Shown piece after piece: positions 1 through 9,550 of a stretch of DNA of 64,000 bases (positions within the stretch are counted from its first letter, which is position 1; the number at the start of each line of letters is the position of its first letter). The DNA is from Rhodopseudomonas pseudopalustris (lineage in GTDB: Bacteria; Pseudomonadota; Alphaproteobacteria; Rhizobiales; Xanthobacteraceae), in the NCBI RefSeq assembly GCF_900110435.1, contig NZ_FODT01000005.1:186001-250000 (forward strand), in the 5' to 3' direction. The position numbers were made by a program, and so were the translations under genes. The notes beneath the pieces were generated by a model. That model was not told the DNA's origin. It searched no databases and saw only the letters and a list, made by a program, of their open reading frames with translations.

Positions 1-80
1 GCTGTAGTGACCTTGCGGGGAGCTCATGACGACCTGCCTCTCACTTCACAATGGCGGCGCTCCGAAACACCCGCAGCGCC

Positions 81-1964
81 TTACAAAAATCCGATCGAAA
101 TCCATGGGAACGCTGCGACGATGATCAAGCCGACCAGCAACGCCAGCATGTATCCCCAGATCGGACGCACGCCCTCGGCCGGATCGACCCGGCCGATCGC
201 ACAGGCGGCATAATAGCCGACCCCGAACGGCGGCGCGAACAATCCGATGCCCATCGCCAGAATAACCACCATGGCGTAGTGCACCTCGTGGATGCCGACC
301 GCACGCGCGATCGGAAACAACAGAGGCCCGAACAGCACGATCGCCGGAATACCTTCGAGCACGCTGCCGAGAATGATGAAGGCGACGATCGACACTGCGA
401 GGAAGGCCGCCGGGCCGCCGGGCAGGCCGGTCATCGCGGTAGCGAGCGCCCGCGAGAAGCCGGATTGCGTCAGCCCCCAGGCCATGGCGGTGGCGGTGCC
501 GATGATCAGCAGGATCGCGCCGGACAGCGCCGCGGTGTCGATCAGCATCGGCATCAAGCGCCGCCAGTCGAATTTCCGATAGATCAGAAGCCCGGCGAGC
601 ACGGCGTAGACAATGCCGATCGTCGACACTTCGGTCGCGGTGGCGACACCTTCGACAACGGCGGCGCGGATCACGAACGGCAGCGCCAGCGCGGGCAGGG
701 CAATGATCAGGGTTCTGCCGATCTGGCTCGCCGAGGCGCGCCTGATGTGGCTGAGGTCCTCGCCGCGATAGCGCCACCACACCAGCATCGACAGCGTGAT
801 CGCCAGCACCACACCAGGCAACAAGCCACCGGTGAACAGCGCCGAGATCGACACGCCGGTCACCGAGCCGATGGTGATGAGCACCAGGCTCGGCGGAATG
901 GTCTCGGTTTGGGCGCCGGTCGCAGCGAGCAGGGCGACCAGATCGCCCGGCTTGGCGCCGCGTTCCTTCATCTCTGGAAACAGCACCGGCGCCACCGCCG
1001 CCATATCGGCGGCCTTGGAGCCGGAAATGCCGGAGACCAGATACATCGCGCCGACCAGCACATAATGCAGACCGCCGCGGACATGACCGAGCAGGCTGGC
1101 GAGAAACGCCACCATCGCCCGCGCCATCCCGGTCATCTCGATCAGCAGACCGAGGAACACGAACAGCGGCACAGACAGCAGGATCAGGTGGCTCATGCCT
1201 TCGTCCATCCGGCCGACCAGCACCATCAGGGGCGTCCGCGTCGTCAGCGCCAGATAGCCGTAGATCGACAGCCCGAACCCGAACGCGATCGGCACGCCGG
1301 CGAACACGCACAGGCCGGCGACGCCGACGAAGAAGATCAGCAGGTTGATGTTGCCAAGCGGCTTCAGCAACGGCTGCGCCAGCCAGAACAGGCCGATCAG
1401 CACCGCGACGGTGAGGGCGGCGCCCACCACCAGCCGCCAATCGCCGAACCGCACCAGTCGCAGCAGCGCGAACATCGCCATCAGCGCGGTGCCAACCGGC
1501 AGCGCGGCGGCGCGCCAGATGTTGGAGAGCGAAAGCGCCGGGGTGGTGATGTAGCTTTCCTCATAGGCATATTCAGCCGCGGGCGCTGCGATCAGCAGCA
1601 GGAATGCCAGCGCCGCGCAGATCGCAACGAGATCGAGAAACGCACGCATCCGGGGCGAAGCGCTGGCCACCAGCGCGGTCATCCGCATGTGCTCGCCGCG
1701 GCGGAACGCCACCGCCGCGCCGAACATCGCCAGCCACAGGAACAGGATCGAGGCCAGTTCGTCCGACCAGATCAACGGACTGTGAAACACGTAGCGCGAC
1801 ACCACGCCGGCAAACAGCACGACGATCTCCGCGACCACCAGCATGGCCGCGGGGATCTCGACCAGCAGACCGAGCGTGGATTCCAACGTGCTCGTCAGCG
1901 ACTTGCGCGTTGGAATCGTGAGCGGGTCGCCAGCCGCCAGCTGCGGGAGTTCGGCGTGGGCCAT
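81..1964 (-). CDS. TRAP transporter, fused DctQ-DctM permease
   Basis: Integral membrane permease of a TRAP (tripartite ATP-independent periplasmic) uptake system, driven by ion gradients. The first ~190 of 627 residues form a DctQ-type small subunit (about four helices, with the motif WSDELASILFLWLAMFGA typical of DctQ). The rest is a DctM-type large subunit of about 12 helices, with glycine-rich family motifs such as GSKAADMAAVAPVLFPEMK and the C-terminal GLFAPPFGVGYY. Fusion of Q and M into one chain is a known TRAP variant. The stop of the dctP-type gene lies 9 bases upstream, so the two form an operon. The substrate (often a C4-dicarboxylate or other organic acid) cannot be read from the sequence. 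Confidence 0.93.
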   Translation of the reverse strand: MAHAELPQLAAGDPLTIPTRKSLTSTLESTLGLLVEIPAAMLVVAEIVVLFAGVVSRYVFHSPLIWSDELASILFLWLAMFGAAVAFRRGEHMRMTALVASASPRMRAFLDLVAICAALAFLLLIAAPAAEYAYEESYITTPALSLSNIWRAAALPVGTALMAMFALLRLVRFGDWRLVVGAALTVAVLIGLFWLAQPLLKPLGNINLLIFFVGVAGLCVFAGVPIAFGFGLSIYGYLALTTRTPLMVLVGRMDEGMSHLILLSVPLFVFLGLLIEMTGMARAMVAFLASLLGHVRGGLHYVLVGAMYLVSGISGSKAADMAAVAPVLFPEMKERGAKPGDLVALLAATGAQTETIPPSLVLITIGSVTGVSISALFTGGLLPGVVLAITLSMLVWWRYRGEDLSHIRRASASQIGRTLIIALPALALPFVIRAAVVEGVATATEVSTIGIVYAVLAGLLIYRKFDWRRLMPMLIDTAALSGAILLIIGTATAMAWGLTQSGFSRALATAMTGLPGGPAAFLAVSIVAFIILGSVLEGIPAIVLFGPLLFPIARAVGIHEVHYAMVVILAMGIGLFAPPFGVGYYAACAIGRVDPAEGVRPIWGYMLALLVGLIIVAAFPWISIGFL

Positions 1965-1973
1965 CGTCGCGGA

Positions 1974-2993
1974 TTACGCGAGCTTGCCGACGGACTTCTC
2001 GAGCAGCGACCACGCCTGGTCGCCGTATTTGCCCTTCCACTCGGCGTAGAACCCGGCCGACCGCAGCTTGTCGCGGAACGGCGTCACCGTCGGCTGATTG
2101 AAGATCAGGCCCTTGCCGGCGAGTTCCTCGCGCACCGTGGCATTCAGCTTGGCCGTGTCCTCGCGCTCCTTGACCGCGGCGGCGTTGATGTTCCTGGCGA
2201 CGATCTCCCGGACGTCGACCGGCAGCCGCTCCCAGGACCGGCGGTTCGCCAGGAACCAGAAGCCGTCCCACATATGGTTGGTGAGCGAGCAGTACTTCTG
2301 CACTTCATAGAGCTTGGCGGTGGAAATCAGCGCCAGCGGATTCTCCTGGCCCTCGACCACCTTGGTCTGCAGCGCCGAATACACTTCGCTGAAATTGATC
2401 GAGGCCGGCGAGGCGTCGAACGCCTTGAACATCGAGGTCCATAGCGGCGAAACCGGCACCCGGATCTTGAAACCCTTGAAATCTTCCGGGCCGTTGATCG
2501 GTCGAGTCGAGGAGGTGGTCTGGCGGAAGCCGTTGTCCCAGATCTTGTCCATCACGACGAGGCCGGCCTTGGTGATCTCGCCACGGACATGGCCGCCGAG
2601 TTCGCCGTCCATCGCCTTCCAGACCGTGTCGTAATCCGGGAAGGCGAAGCCGATGCCGTTGATCGAGGCCGCCGGCACCAGGGTCGACAGGATCAGGCCG
2701 GATAGCGTGAAGAACTCGACGCCGCCGGAGCGGATCTGGCTCAGCATGTCGGTGTCGGAACCGAGCTGATTGTTCGGGAAGATCTGAAGGTCGAACCGGC
2801 CGTTGGTCTCGGCCTTGATCGCCGCCGACATCTCGCGCGCACGGACATTCAGCGGATGGGTGTCGGGCAGGTTATTGGCATATTTGTAGACGAACTCAGC
2901 CTCCGCCGCGCGCGCGACGCTCGGCATTCCGATACCACCCAGCGCAGCCGCTGCCGCCGATGCCTTCAACAACGTCCTGCGTGAAACGCTCAT
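1974..2993 (-). CDS. TRAP transporter substrate-binding protein, DctP family
   Basis: Periplasmic solute receptor (339 aa) that hands its ligand to the DctQM permease encoded just downstream. It begins with a twin-arginine-like leader (SRRTLLKASAAAAALGG, ending near ARAAE), so Tat export is likely. Family features include the N-terminal KYANNLPDTHPLNVRA segment and the central PEDFKGFKIRVP(V)S motif containing the conserved arginine that binds the ligand carboxylate. An AGGAGG ribosome site precedes the ATG. It is transcribed divergently from wecB across a ~590-base gap. The ligand is unknown. Confidence 0.92.
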   Translation of the reverse strand: MSVSRRTLLKASAAAAALGGIGMPSVARAAEAEFVYKYANNLPDTHPLNVRAREMSAAIKAETNGRFDLQIFPNNQLGSDTDMLSQIRSGGVEFFTLSGLILSTLVPAASINGIGFAFPDYDTVWKAMDGELGGHVRGEITKAGLVVMDKIWDNGFRQTTSSTRPINGPEDFKGFKIRVPVSPLWTSMFKAFDASPASINFSEVYSALQTKVVEGQENPLALISTAKLYEVQKYCSLTNHMWDGFWFLANRRSWERLPVDVREIVARNINAAAVKEREDTAKLNATVREELAGKGLIFNQPTVTPFRDKLRSAGFYAEWKGKYGDQAWSLLEKSVGKLA

Positions 2994-3582
2994 TCCGATT
3001 CCTCCTGCCAGATGGTCTTGTCGTCAGAACCGACCCACCAAGTCGACTGGTCTCTGGTCATCATTTCGGCCCGGCGGGGTCAAGCGATTTCCCGCGGCGG
3101 TCAAAGCACAGGCGCGGCCGGCAACTGGCTGGAAGGGCGGGAGTGTCGCGGTCGAGGCCCGGTCGGCGACCCTGGCGATGGATATCCGTTTGGGCTGCAC
3201 GGCAAGGTGAAGCAATTCACGCAGTTTATTGAAATAATTCGCATTATCGGTTTTTCGTACTGACCGCGTGTCCGCGTCGGGACGTGGCGAGTTGATGGCT
3301 GTCGCCGGGCAGGACGCAGCATTTGGCGAAGTCGGAAGCCGCTGGCCGCTCAGCGCGGCCGCACCCAACAGCAACCAGCACTGCTGTCGCCATGACCTGC
3401 ATGATTTGCAGGCTGCATACACCCACGTCAGTTTAAATCTGCTGGCTACCTCAGAGTGATCTAAGTCACTCAAATCTCACTCAGATTTACTATAACCGCC
3501 CATCCCCCAATAAAACAGACTCAGCATTCGATTTAATCGTATAAAACACCCTGGAAATTTTACTTAGTAGAATGAGTGTCAA
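2994..3582. other. Divergent intergenic region between TRAP and wecB genes
   Basis: No gene is visible. It must hold the promoters of the TRAP operon (minus) and of wecB (plus). The last ~150 bases are clearly AT-richer than the surroundings. They contain the 10-mer TCGATTTAAT (3528-3537) followed at once by GTATAAAA (3539-3546); both words recur upstream of the first curlin gene (9690-9699 and 9742-9749). A second AT-rich patch lies near 3225-3260. Confidence 0.5.
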
Positions 3583-4686
3583 ATGGCCTCATCTGTTGCG
3601 TGTTGCGTATGCGTCGTCGGCACCCGTCCCGAAGCCATCAAATTAGCCCCGATCATCAAGCTGCTAGCGCGGACACCTTGGGCAAAACCGGTGACTGTCA
3701 CCACCGGTCAGCAGAGCGACCTGTTGGACAACACGCTCTGCGGTTTTGGCATTCAGTCCGATGTGGGCATTCCATACGAAACGCCACTGGACCTCGGATC
3801 CAATCTCGCCCGGATCATCGAGCGACTTGATCAAACATTCCAACGGATTGGGCCGCAGATCGTGATCGCGCAGGGCGACACCACGACCGCGCTGGCCGCT
3901 TGCATGGCGGCGTTCTATCGGCGGATCCCGTTCGTTCATGTCGAGGCCGGGCTGCGCTCGGGCGAACTGAATTCACCATATCCCGAGGAGTATCATCGGC
4001 GAATGATCGCGATTTCGGCGGCAATTAACTGCGCACCGACCGAAAGAGCCGCCCAGAACCTGATCAACGAAAAAGTCAGCAGGGATACGATTCACGTGAC
4101 CGGCAACACGGTGATCGACGCGCTGCTGCAGACGGCGCGGGCCAAGCCGCCGATCCCGGCTCAGTTTCCGAAGGGCGACAAGACCATCCTGCTGACCACG
4201 CACCGGCGCGAGAGCTTCGGCCAGCCGATGCGCGAGGCGCTTTCGGCGGTGCGGTCATTCCTCGATGCCAATCCGGACGTGTCGGTGTTCTTTCCGGTGC
4301 ACCCCAATCCGACCGCGCGCGACGTCGCGCTCGATGTGCTGGGGTCGCATCCGCAAGCGGTGCTGAACCCGGCGTTGTCGTATCGCGACCTGGTCGCATC
4401 GATGCAGAAAAGCTGGGTGGTGCTGACCGACAGCGGCGGGTTGCAGGAGGAGGCGCCAGCGCTGGGCAAGCCGGTGCTGATCCTGCGCGACAGCACCGAG
4501 CGGCCGGAAATGGTCGAGGCGGGCGCGGCGCGCATCGTCGGAACGCGGCGAGCCAGCGTGATCGGCGCGCTCAGCGAACTGGCGCAGTCGAGCGCCACCT
4601 ATCAGCGAATGGCGCGGCCGGCGTTTCCCTACGGCAAGGGCAACTCCGCCGGCCGGATTGTCGGGCTGCTGCCCAGCATCCTCTAG
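3583..4686 (+). CDS. wecB: UDP-N-acetylglucosamine 2-epimerase (non-hydrolysing)
   Basis: Cytoplasmic enzyme (367 aa) that interconverts UDP-GlcNAc and UDP-ManNAc, supplying ManNAc for surface glycans. Signature motifs are intact: GTRPEAIK (13-20), QGDTTT (Asp99), HVEAGLRS (Glu121), PEEYHRR (135-140), TGNTVIDA (173-180), THRRESFG (His207), HPNP, and DSGGLQEEAPALGKPVLILR with DSTERPE near the C-terminus. The acidic residues and histidine correspond to those used by E. coli WecB. The nfrB-like gene starts 17 bases downstream. That neighbourhood suggests the product feeds the NfrB/NfrA glycan rather than enterobacterial common antigen, since no other ECA genes are present. Confidence 0.95.
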   Translation: MASSVACCVCVVGTRPEAIKLAPIIKLLARTPWAKPVTVTTGQQSDLLDNTLCGFGIQSDVGIPYETPLDLGSNLARIIERLDQTFQRIGPQIVIAQGDTTTALAACMAAFYRRIPFVHVEAGLRSGELNSPYPEEYHRRMIAISAAINCAPTERAAQNLINEKVSRDTIHVTGNTVIDALLQTARAKPPIPAQFPKGDKTILLTTHRRESFGQPMREALSAVRSFLDANPDVSVFFPVHPNPTARDVALDVLGSHPQAVLNPALSYRDLVASMQKSWVVLTDSGGLQEEAPALGKPVLILRDSTERPEMVEAGAARIVGTRRASVIGALSELAQSSATYQRMARPAFPYGKGNSAGRIVGLLPSIL

Positions 4687-4703
4687 CCGATCGTTCAAGC
4701 GCC

Positions 4704-6197
4704 ATGGGAAGTCTCACTACCAGCATTGTCGCCTTCCGCGATGTCGTCGAGATCATGCTCGTCGTCACGGCGGTCCTCGTCGCGCTGTCGAGCATCGACG
4801 ATCTCGTCGTCGACCTGCTGTATTGGGGCCGGCGCCTGACTCGGCCCAATGCGTTCGATGCCACGGCGGATCTCGCAACCATGGAGGCGATCCCGCAGGC
4901 GCCGATCGCCGTGATCATCCCGGCCTGGCAGGAGCATGAGGTCATCTTCTCGATGCTGGCGGCCAACCAGGCGACGACGAAATACGACAACTATCATTTG
5001 TTCGTCGGCGCCTATCAGAACGATGCGGCAACGCTAACGGAAGTCCGCCGCGCGGAGGCGCAGTCGAATCGCGTGCATCTGGTCGTGGTGCCGCGCGACG
5101 GGCCGACCAGCAAGGCGGATTGCCTGAACGTGGTCGCTAACGGCGTGTTCGCGTTCGAGCAGGCCAAGGGGATAAAATTTGCCGGCCTCGTGCTGCACGA
5201 CGCCGAGGACCTGATCCATCCTTACGAGCTGGTCTTGTTCAACTTCATGGCCCATGACAACGACTTCATTCAGTTGCCGGTGTTTTCGTTCAAGCGGCCG
5301 CTGCGTGAACTGGTCGGCGGCGTCTACATGGACGAGTTCGCGGAATCGCACCTCAAGGACATTCCGGTTCGGCGGATGATCAGTGGTCTGGTGCCCTGCG
5401 CCGGAGTTGCCGCGTTCTTCGGCCGCGATATCGCGCTGCGGACGATGGCCGACAATGCCGGCAGCCTGTTCAGGAGCGACAGCCTGACCGAGGACTATGA
5501 TTTCGCCTTGCGGCTCGGCCTGCTCGGGGCGCGGGTCAACTTCGTCATCGCGCCTGCATCCTATACGATCGATATTTCGAGCAGCACAGATCTCCCCGAG
5601 ATCGTCGGTCGAAAGCTGCCGATCGCAACCCGCGAGTTTTTTCCGAACAGCTTCGTGGCGGCCCAGCGTCAGCGTGCGCGTTGGCTGATGGGAATTGTTT
5701 TCCAGGGGACGCGGTCGTTCGGCTGGCGCGGGACGACGGGAATCAAGTACGCGCTCCTTCGCGACCGGAAGAGCATCCTGACCGCTCCGCTGATCATGCT
5801 GGCGTATCTGGTGCTGTTTGGCCTGGTTTCGGTGAACTTGTACTTCCGGTGGTATCTGCCTGATGAGGTGAATCGATTCCCCCTTCTGCAAGAACCGCTG
5901 GTGCAGCAATTGCTGTGGTTGAATTTCGCGTTTTTGATCTGGCGTCTGCTACACAGGTTTTATTTTACCAACCGGATTTATGGACTGCGTCACGGTTTAA
6001 TGTCGATCCCGCGGCTACCGCTGGGCAATTTCCTCAACTTTTTTGCCGTTGCGCGTGCTTGCCGGCTGTATTTATCCCATAGTTTGTTGGGCACGCGGCT
6101 GGTTTGGGATAAAACCGAACATCAATATCCGACCGGATTGCACGCCTTCGATTTGGGGCCCGGAACGAAGCTGCGGGAAGCCGACAGCGCCAAATAG
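4704..6197 (+). CDS. nfrB: NfrB-like membrane glycosyltransferase (GT2)
   Basis: Inner-membrane family-2 glycosyltransferase (497 aa), similar to the N-terminal half of NfrB, the polymerase of the E. coli N4-receptor glycan. It has an N-terminal membrane helix (~15-40), a GT-A core with AVIIPAWQE (70-77), the DxD-like DAED (166-169), the acceptor TED (262-264) and the QRQRARW motif (321-327) of processive polymerases, then several C-terminal helices (~350-440). E. coli NfrB is ~745 aa and ends in a c-di-GMP-binding MshEN domain, which is absent here. It sits between wecB and nfrA with gaps of 17 and 13 bases, so the three form one operon. Confidence 0.88.
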   Translation: MGSLTTSIVAFRDVVEIMLVVTAVLVALSSIDDLVVDLLYWGRRLTRPNAFDATADLATMEAIPQAPIAVIIPAWQEHEVIFSMLAANQATTKYDNYHLFVGAYQNDAATLTEVRRAEAQSNRVHLVVVPRDGPTSKADCLNVVANGVFAFEQAKGIKFAGLVLHDAEDLIHPYELVLFNFMAHDNDFIQLPVFSFKRPLRELVGGVYMDEFAESHLKDIPVRRMISGLVPCAGVAAFFGRDIALRTMADNAGSLFRSDSLTEDYDFALRLGLLGARVNFVIAPASYTIDISSSTDLPEIVGRKLPIATREFFPNSFVAAQRQRARWLMGIVFQGTRSFGWRGTTGIKYALLRDRKSILTAPLIMLAYLVLFGLVSVNLYFRWYLPDEVNRFPLLQEPLVQQLLWLNFAFLIWRLLHRFYFTNRIYGLRHGLMSIPRLPLGNFLNFFAVARACRLYLSHSLLGTRLVWDKTEHQYPTGLHAFDLGPGTKLREADSAK

Positions 6198-6210
6198 CGG
6201 ATGCCATTAC

Positions 6211-8787
6211 GTGACGAGACCGATCGACGCCGGGCGCGCTGAGTTCAATCACGGTCGATTAGCATCGATCATCGGGCTGGCGTGTGCGGTGTTTCTGATG
6301 GCGCCGCCGGCGGTGCAGGCGCAGCCGAAGGTGCGGACCGCGCAGGCTCAGGCGCAAGCGTCGCAACCGCTCAATCAGCATCTCGATGCCGCTCAAGCAG
6401 CGCTCGATCGAAAGTCGTTCGATGAGGCCGTTCGTGAGGCGCGGCTGGCGCTGGAAATCAAGCCGTCCTCCACGGCCGCGATCAGCATTCTGCTCAACGC
6501 GCTGATCCAGAACGGCAACGAAGCTCAGGCGTTGTCCGAGGCAGACCGGTTGATCCCGGCGTCCGAGGCCAGCGGCGTGCTGCTGAGCCAGCGCGGTTTT
6601 CTGCGGCGCAAGGCCGGCCGGCTGGAAGCGGCAGTATCAGATTTCGAGCGGGCGCGGCGAGCAGGCAACGGCAACCTCACGGATGCACAGCGTCGGACGC
6701 TGGATGAAGCGATCGCAGAGGCCAATACCGCAATCGTCGCGGGCGACATCGCAGCCGCGCAATCGGCGTTCGACGGCAATGATTTCGCCGCGGCCGAAGC
6801 CAGGGCCGCCAAGCTCCGGGAGCGGTTGCCGGAGTCCGAGCCTGTCAACCGGATCCTGGTCGAGTCGCTGCTGCGGCAAGGCCGGACAGCCGAGGCGCTG
6901 GCGGCTGCTGACCGCTTCATCGCGAGCGGCAGAGCGGGCGCGCAATTCCGCGCGGAGCGCGGCTATATTCGCCGGCGCGAGGGCGCGTTGGCGGGCGCAG
7001 CCGAGGATTTCCACATCGCTGCTCAAGACCCCGCGCTGAGCGACGAGGAGCGGCGGCGCTACGCTGCAGCGGAAGCCGAGGCGAACGATGCGCAGGATCA
7101 GGCGACGCTCAACGAGGCGACACGCGCGCTGAACGACGACCGACCGGGCGAGGCGATCGAGCGCGCACAGCGCCTGCTGGCGCGCAAACCCGATTCCGAG
7201 ACCGCACGCAGCTTGCTGAGCACGGCGCTGGCGCGCCAGAACAAGATCAAGGAGGCGATCGCTGAACTCGACGCGATCCTCGCCCGCGACCCCGGCCGTG
7301 GCGACATCTACGCCCAGCGCGGCTACTACAAGCGGCGTATCCAGGACCTCGCCGGCGCGCGGGCGGATTTCATAGAGGCGCTCAACCGGCTGACCGACGC
7401 CGCGATGGTCGACAACGTCAAGAAGGCGGTGGCCGAGATCGACACCGCCACGGCGCCGGGACAGCGCACGGCCGCCGTCAGCAAGGAAGACGAGGCGCTG
7501 AAGCGGATCGCACAACTCGCCCGGCAGAAACGCTACGATGAGGCGCTGCGCGGGCTGGCCGCCATCGAGGCCGAGGTCGGACCGAAGGGGTGGATCCTGG
7601 TCCAACGCGGACTGATCTATCGCGAGCAGAACCGCTTCGCCGAGGCCGCCACGGTGTTCCGCCGCGCGCTCGCGTCGCATCTGCTGGAACCCGGCCAGAT
7701 CCTCAATGTGCAGTTCTGGGAGGCCGATTGCCGCGCCGAACTGCGCAAGCGCGCCCACGACATCGAAGGCGCGCTCGCGATCTATCGCAGCTTCGTCGCG
7801 GCGCATCCGAAATACGCCGATGGCTGGTACAAGCTCGGCTATCTGCTGCTGGCCGAGAAGCGCATCAACGAGGCCGGGCCGGCGCTGCTCAACGCCATCA
7901 ACATCAAGCCGACCACGTCCGGCTATCTGGACGCCGCCGGCACCTTCATCCTGACCGACGCGCCGCTGGCGTCGAAGCTGTTCCGCAACGGCCTCGACGG
8001 CGTCGCGCAGAAGAAGCCGGAAGACCCGCCGCGGACCGCGACAGAGATCGAGCAGATCAAGAACAATGTGGTGCGGGCCGACCAGAGTTTTCGCGTGACG
8101 TTGTCGACGACGGGCATCACCAACCGGCCCTATGGCGCCGGCGGCAGCGCGTTCGATTACGGCGGCGAGGCGACGGTGCGGTTCGACGGCCGCTATCTGC
8201 CGGCGATCGAGGGCGTCGAGGCCTATCTGTCGGGTTATCACGGCCAGGACCAGACCGGCTTCGCCGAGACCAACGCGCAGATCGGCGTCCGCTGGCGGCC
8301 GTTCCGCGACATCGACTTCTCGATCGGGCCTTCGCTGCTGCAGCGATTCGAGCCGGACGTGAGGACGCAACTCGCGCTGAACTGGGGCCTCGGCCTCGGC
8401 GGCGCGGCCTATCCCTATCAGGCGAAATTCGAGGGTGCGGCGACCGATCCGTATTGGGACTTCGCCATGCTCGGCACCTGGCGCACCGCCGATCACCGCT
8501 ACCTGCAGGATGCCGTCGGCAATGTCGGCGTGATGTTCGGCGCGCGATCGGACAAGCTCAAAAGCGCGATTGGTCCCACGCTGTGGGGCATGGCCGCCTA
8601 TGACAGCGCCGCGACCGATCCGTGGGCGTTCGGCGTCGGGCCGAGCCTGCTCGGCCGGATCTGGATCGGCGGCGACCAGTACCGCTCCTATGACGGCCTG
8701 CTGCAATTCCAGCTCGGCTACGTCACCGCGGTCGGCGACACCAAGCGCCAGCAGGGCTGGCGCGGCAAGATCATCCTTTACTTCTGA
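6211..8787 (+). CDS. nfrA: NfrA-like outer-membrane TPR/beta-barrel protein
   Basis: Predicted outer-membrane exporter and anchor of the glycan made by NfrB; the E. coli counterpart is the phage N4 receptor. I choose the GTG at 6211: it lies 13 bases after nfrB and gives a clean signal peptide ending in VQA-Q. A longer in-frame start at 6043 would overlap nfrB by 155 bases and bury the signal. Product about 858 aa: roughly ten degenerate TPR units (residues ~45-600, e.g. AQALSEADRLIPA and its repeats), then a C-terminal barrel of ~230 residues ending in the aromatic ILYF typical of outer-membrane proteins. E. coli NfrA is ~990 aa with the same TPR-then-barrel order. Confidence 0.85.
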   Translation: MTRPIDAGRAEFNHGRLASIIGLACAVFLMAPPAVQAQPKVRTAQAQAQASQPLNQHLDAAQAALDRKSFDEAVREARLALEIKPSSTAAISILLNALIQNGNEAQALSEADRLIPASEASGVLLSQRGFLRRKAGRLEAAVSDFERARRAGNGNLTDAQRRTLDEAIAEANTAIVAGDIAAAQSAFDGNDFAAAEARAAKLRERLPESEPVNRILVESLLRQGRTAEALAAADRFIASGRAGAQFRAERGYIRRREGALAGAAEDFHIAAQDPALSDEERRRYAAAEAEANDAQDQATLNEATRALNDDRPGEAIERAQRLLARKPDSETARSLLSTALARQNKIKEAIAELDAILARDPGRGDIYAQRGYYKRRIQDLAGARADFIEALNRLTDAAMVDNVKKAVAEIDTATAPGQRTAAVSKEDEALKRIAQLARQKRYDEALRGLAAIEAEVGPKGWILVQRGLIYREQNRFAEAATVFRRALASHLLEPGQILNVQFWEADCRAELRKRAHDIEGALAIYRSFVAAHPKYADGWYKLGYLLLAEKRINEAGPALLNAINIKPTTSGYLDAAGTFILTDAPLASKLFRNGLDGVAQKKPEDPPRTATEIEQIKNNVVRADQSFRVTLSTTGITNRPYGAGGSAFDYGGEATVRFDGRYLPAIEGVEAYLSGYHGQDQTGFAETNAQIGVRWRPFRDIDFSIGPSLLQRFEPDVRTQLALNWGLGLGGAAYPYQAKFEGAATDPYWDFAMLGTWRTADHRYLQDAVGNVGVMFGARSDKLKSAIGPTLWGMAAYDSAATDPWAFGVGPSLLGRIWIGGDQYRSYDGLLQFQLGYVTAVGDTKRQQGWRGKIILYF

Positions 8788-8890
8788 TCTTCCTGATCCG
8801 GATCGAGAGCCCGACCGGATCGCTGCATGCGACCGGCGGGGCCCAATTTTCGGCGCGCCGTCGGCGCTTTTCGTCAGCCTGCCGTGCGAA

Positions 8891-9550
8891 CTACCAACTG
8901 CCCCGGCGCGGGTTGATCTGCGAAATATCGATCGGGCTGGGCTCTCCGACCCGCTCCCGCAACGGCTTCGGCGGCGGTTCCGACTTCTGCTTCGCAGCCT
9001 TCAAGATCGCCTCGGCGAGCGGCCCCGCCGCGACCGGTGCGGTCGGCTGTTGCGGCTGGCCGTTGGGGGCAGGGGGCGCCTGGAGCGCGATCGGCTTGTC
9101 GAGCCGGCCGGGGCGAACGCGGACGCCGGCGACCGTCGATTTCTCGACGTCGAACGCGCATTCGTACGACACCCGCACCCATTCCTTTTGCGGGCTCATG
9201 AAGCGGATCGAATCGCCGCGATAGGTGACGATCGCGTCGCCGCTCGTTGAAGGGTCGGCCTGCTGGAAGATCCCGGTGAACGGCCGCGTGATCCATTCGA
9301 AATCAGCCGGGGCTTGCGCCTCGATCTTGCGCGCGCAGATCGCCGACGCCTTGTCGGTGCTGGCGCGAACGCAGGCCTCGTTGCATTTCGGCGTCTCGCG
9401 CGCGGCCTGATCGGCCTCGGCCGACGGCGCTTTGTCTGCGGGGGCCGGCGATGCAGAGGGAGCGACCTCGGGCGACGGCTGCTGCGCCAGGGCCGGGACC
9501 ACGCTGAGGATGCAGCCGACCATCGCAGCTGCGGAGAACAAAGATCGCAT
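8891..9550 (-). CDS. Secreted hypothetical protein
   Basis: About 219 aa, with a signal peptide (MRSLFSAAAMVGCILSVVPA, ending ALAQ), a Pro/Ala-rich linker, a cysteine-bearing segment (CNEACVRASTDKASAICARK) and a folded core around WVRVSYECAFDVEKSTVAGV. The ATG at 9550 is preferred over a GTG three codons upstream because a GAGGAG ribosome site lies 8 bases before it. The C-terminus is proline-rich. It is convergent with nfrA and divergent from the curlin genes, sharing their long upstream region. The YECAFDVE...GVRV core is of the kind found in small conserved Rhizobiales periplasmic proteins. No function can be assigned. Confidence 0.75.
   Translation of the reverse strand: MRSLFSAAAMVGCILSVVPALAQQPSPEVAPSASPAPADKAPSAEADQAARETPKCNEACVRASTDKASAICARKIEAQAPADFEWITRPFTGIFQQADPSTSGDAIVTYRGDSIRFMSPQKEWVRVSYECAFDVEKSTVAGVRVRPGRLDKPIALQAPPAPNGQPQQPTAPVAAGPLAEAILKAAKQKSEPPPKPLRERVGEPSPIDISQINPRRGSW

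Noticed and set aside
51-2444. Very long ORFs opposite the TRAP genes (and a 464-aa one at 46-1440)
   Set aside because: They are shadow frames of the GC-rich TRAP genes: Arg/His/Gln-rich, without domains, while the minus-strand products are clear DctQM and DctP.
6043-6210. Longer N-terminus for nfrA
   Set aside because: It would overlap nfrB by 155 bases and move the signal peptide to residue ~70; the GTG at 6211 explains the leader.
6637-8706. 689-aa minus-strand ORF opposite nfrA
   Set aside because: No domain or signal; it is a reverse-frame shadow of the TPR/barrel gene.
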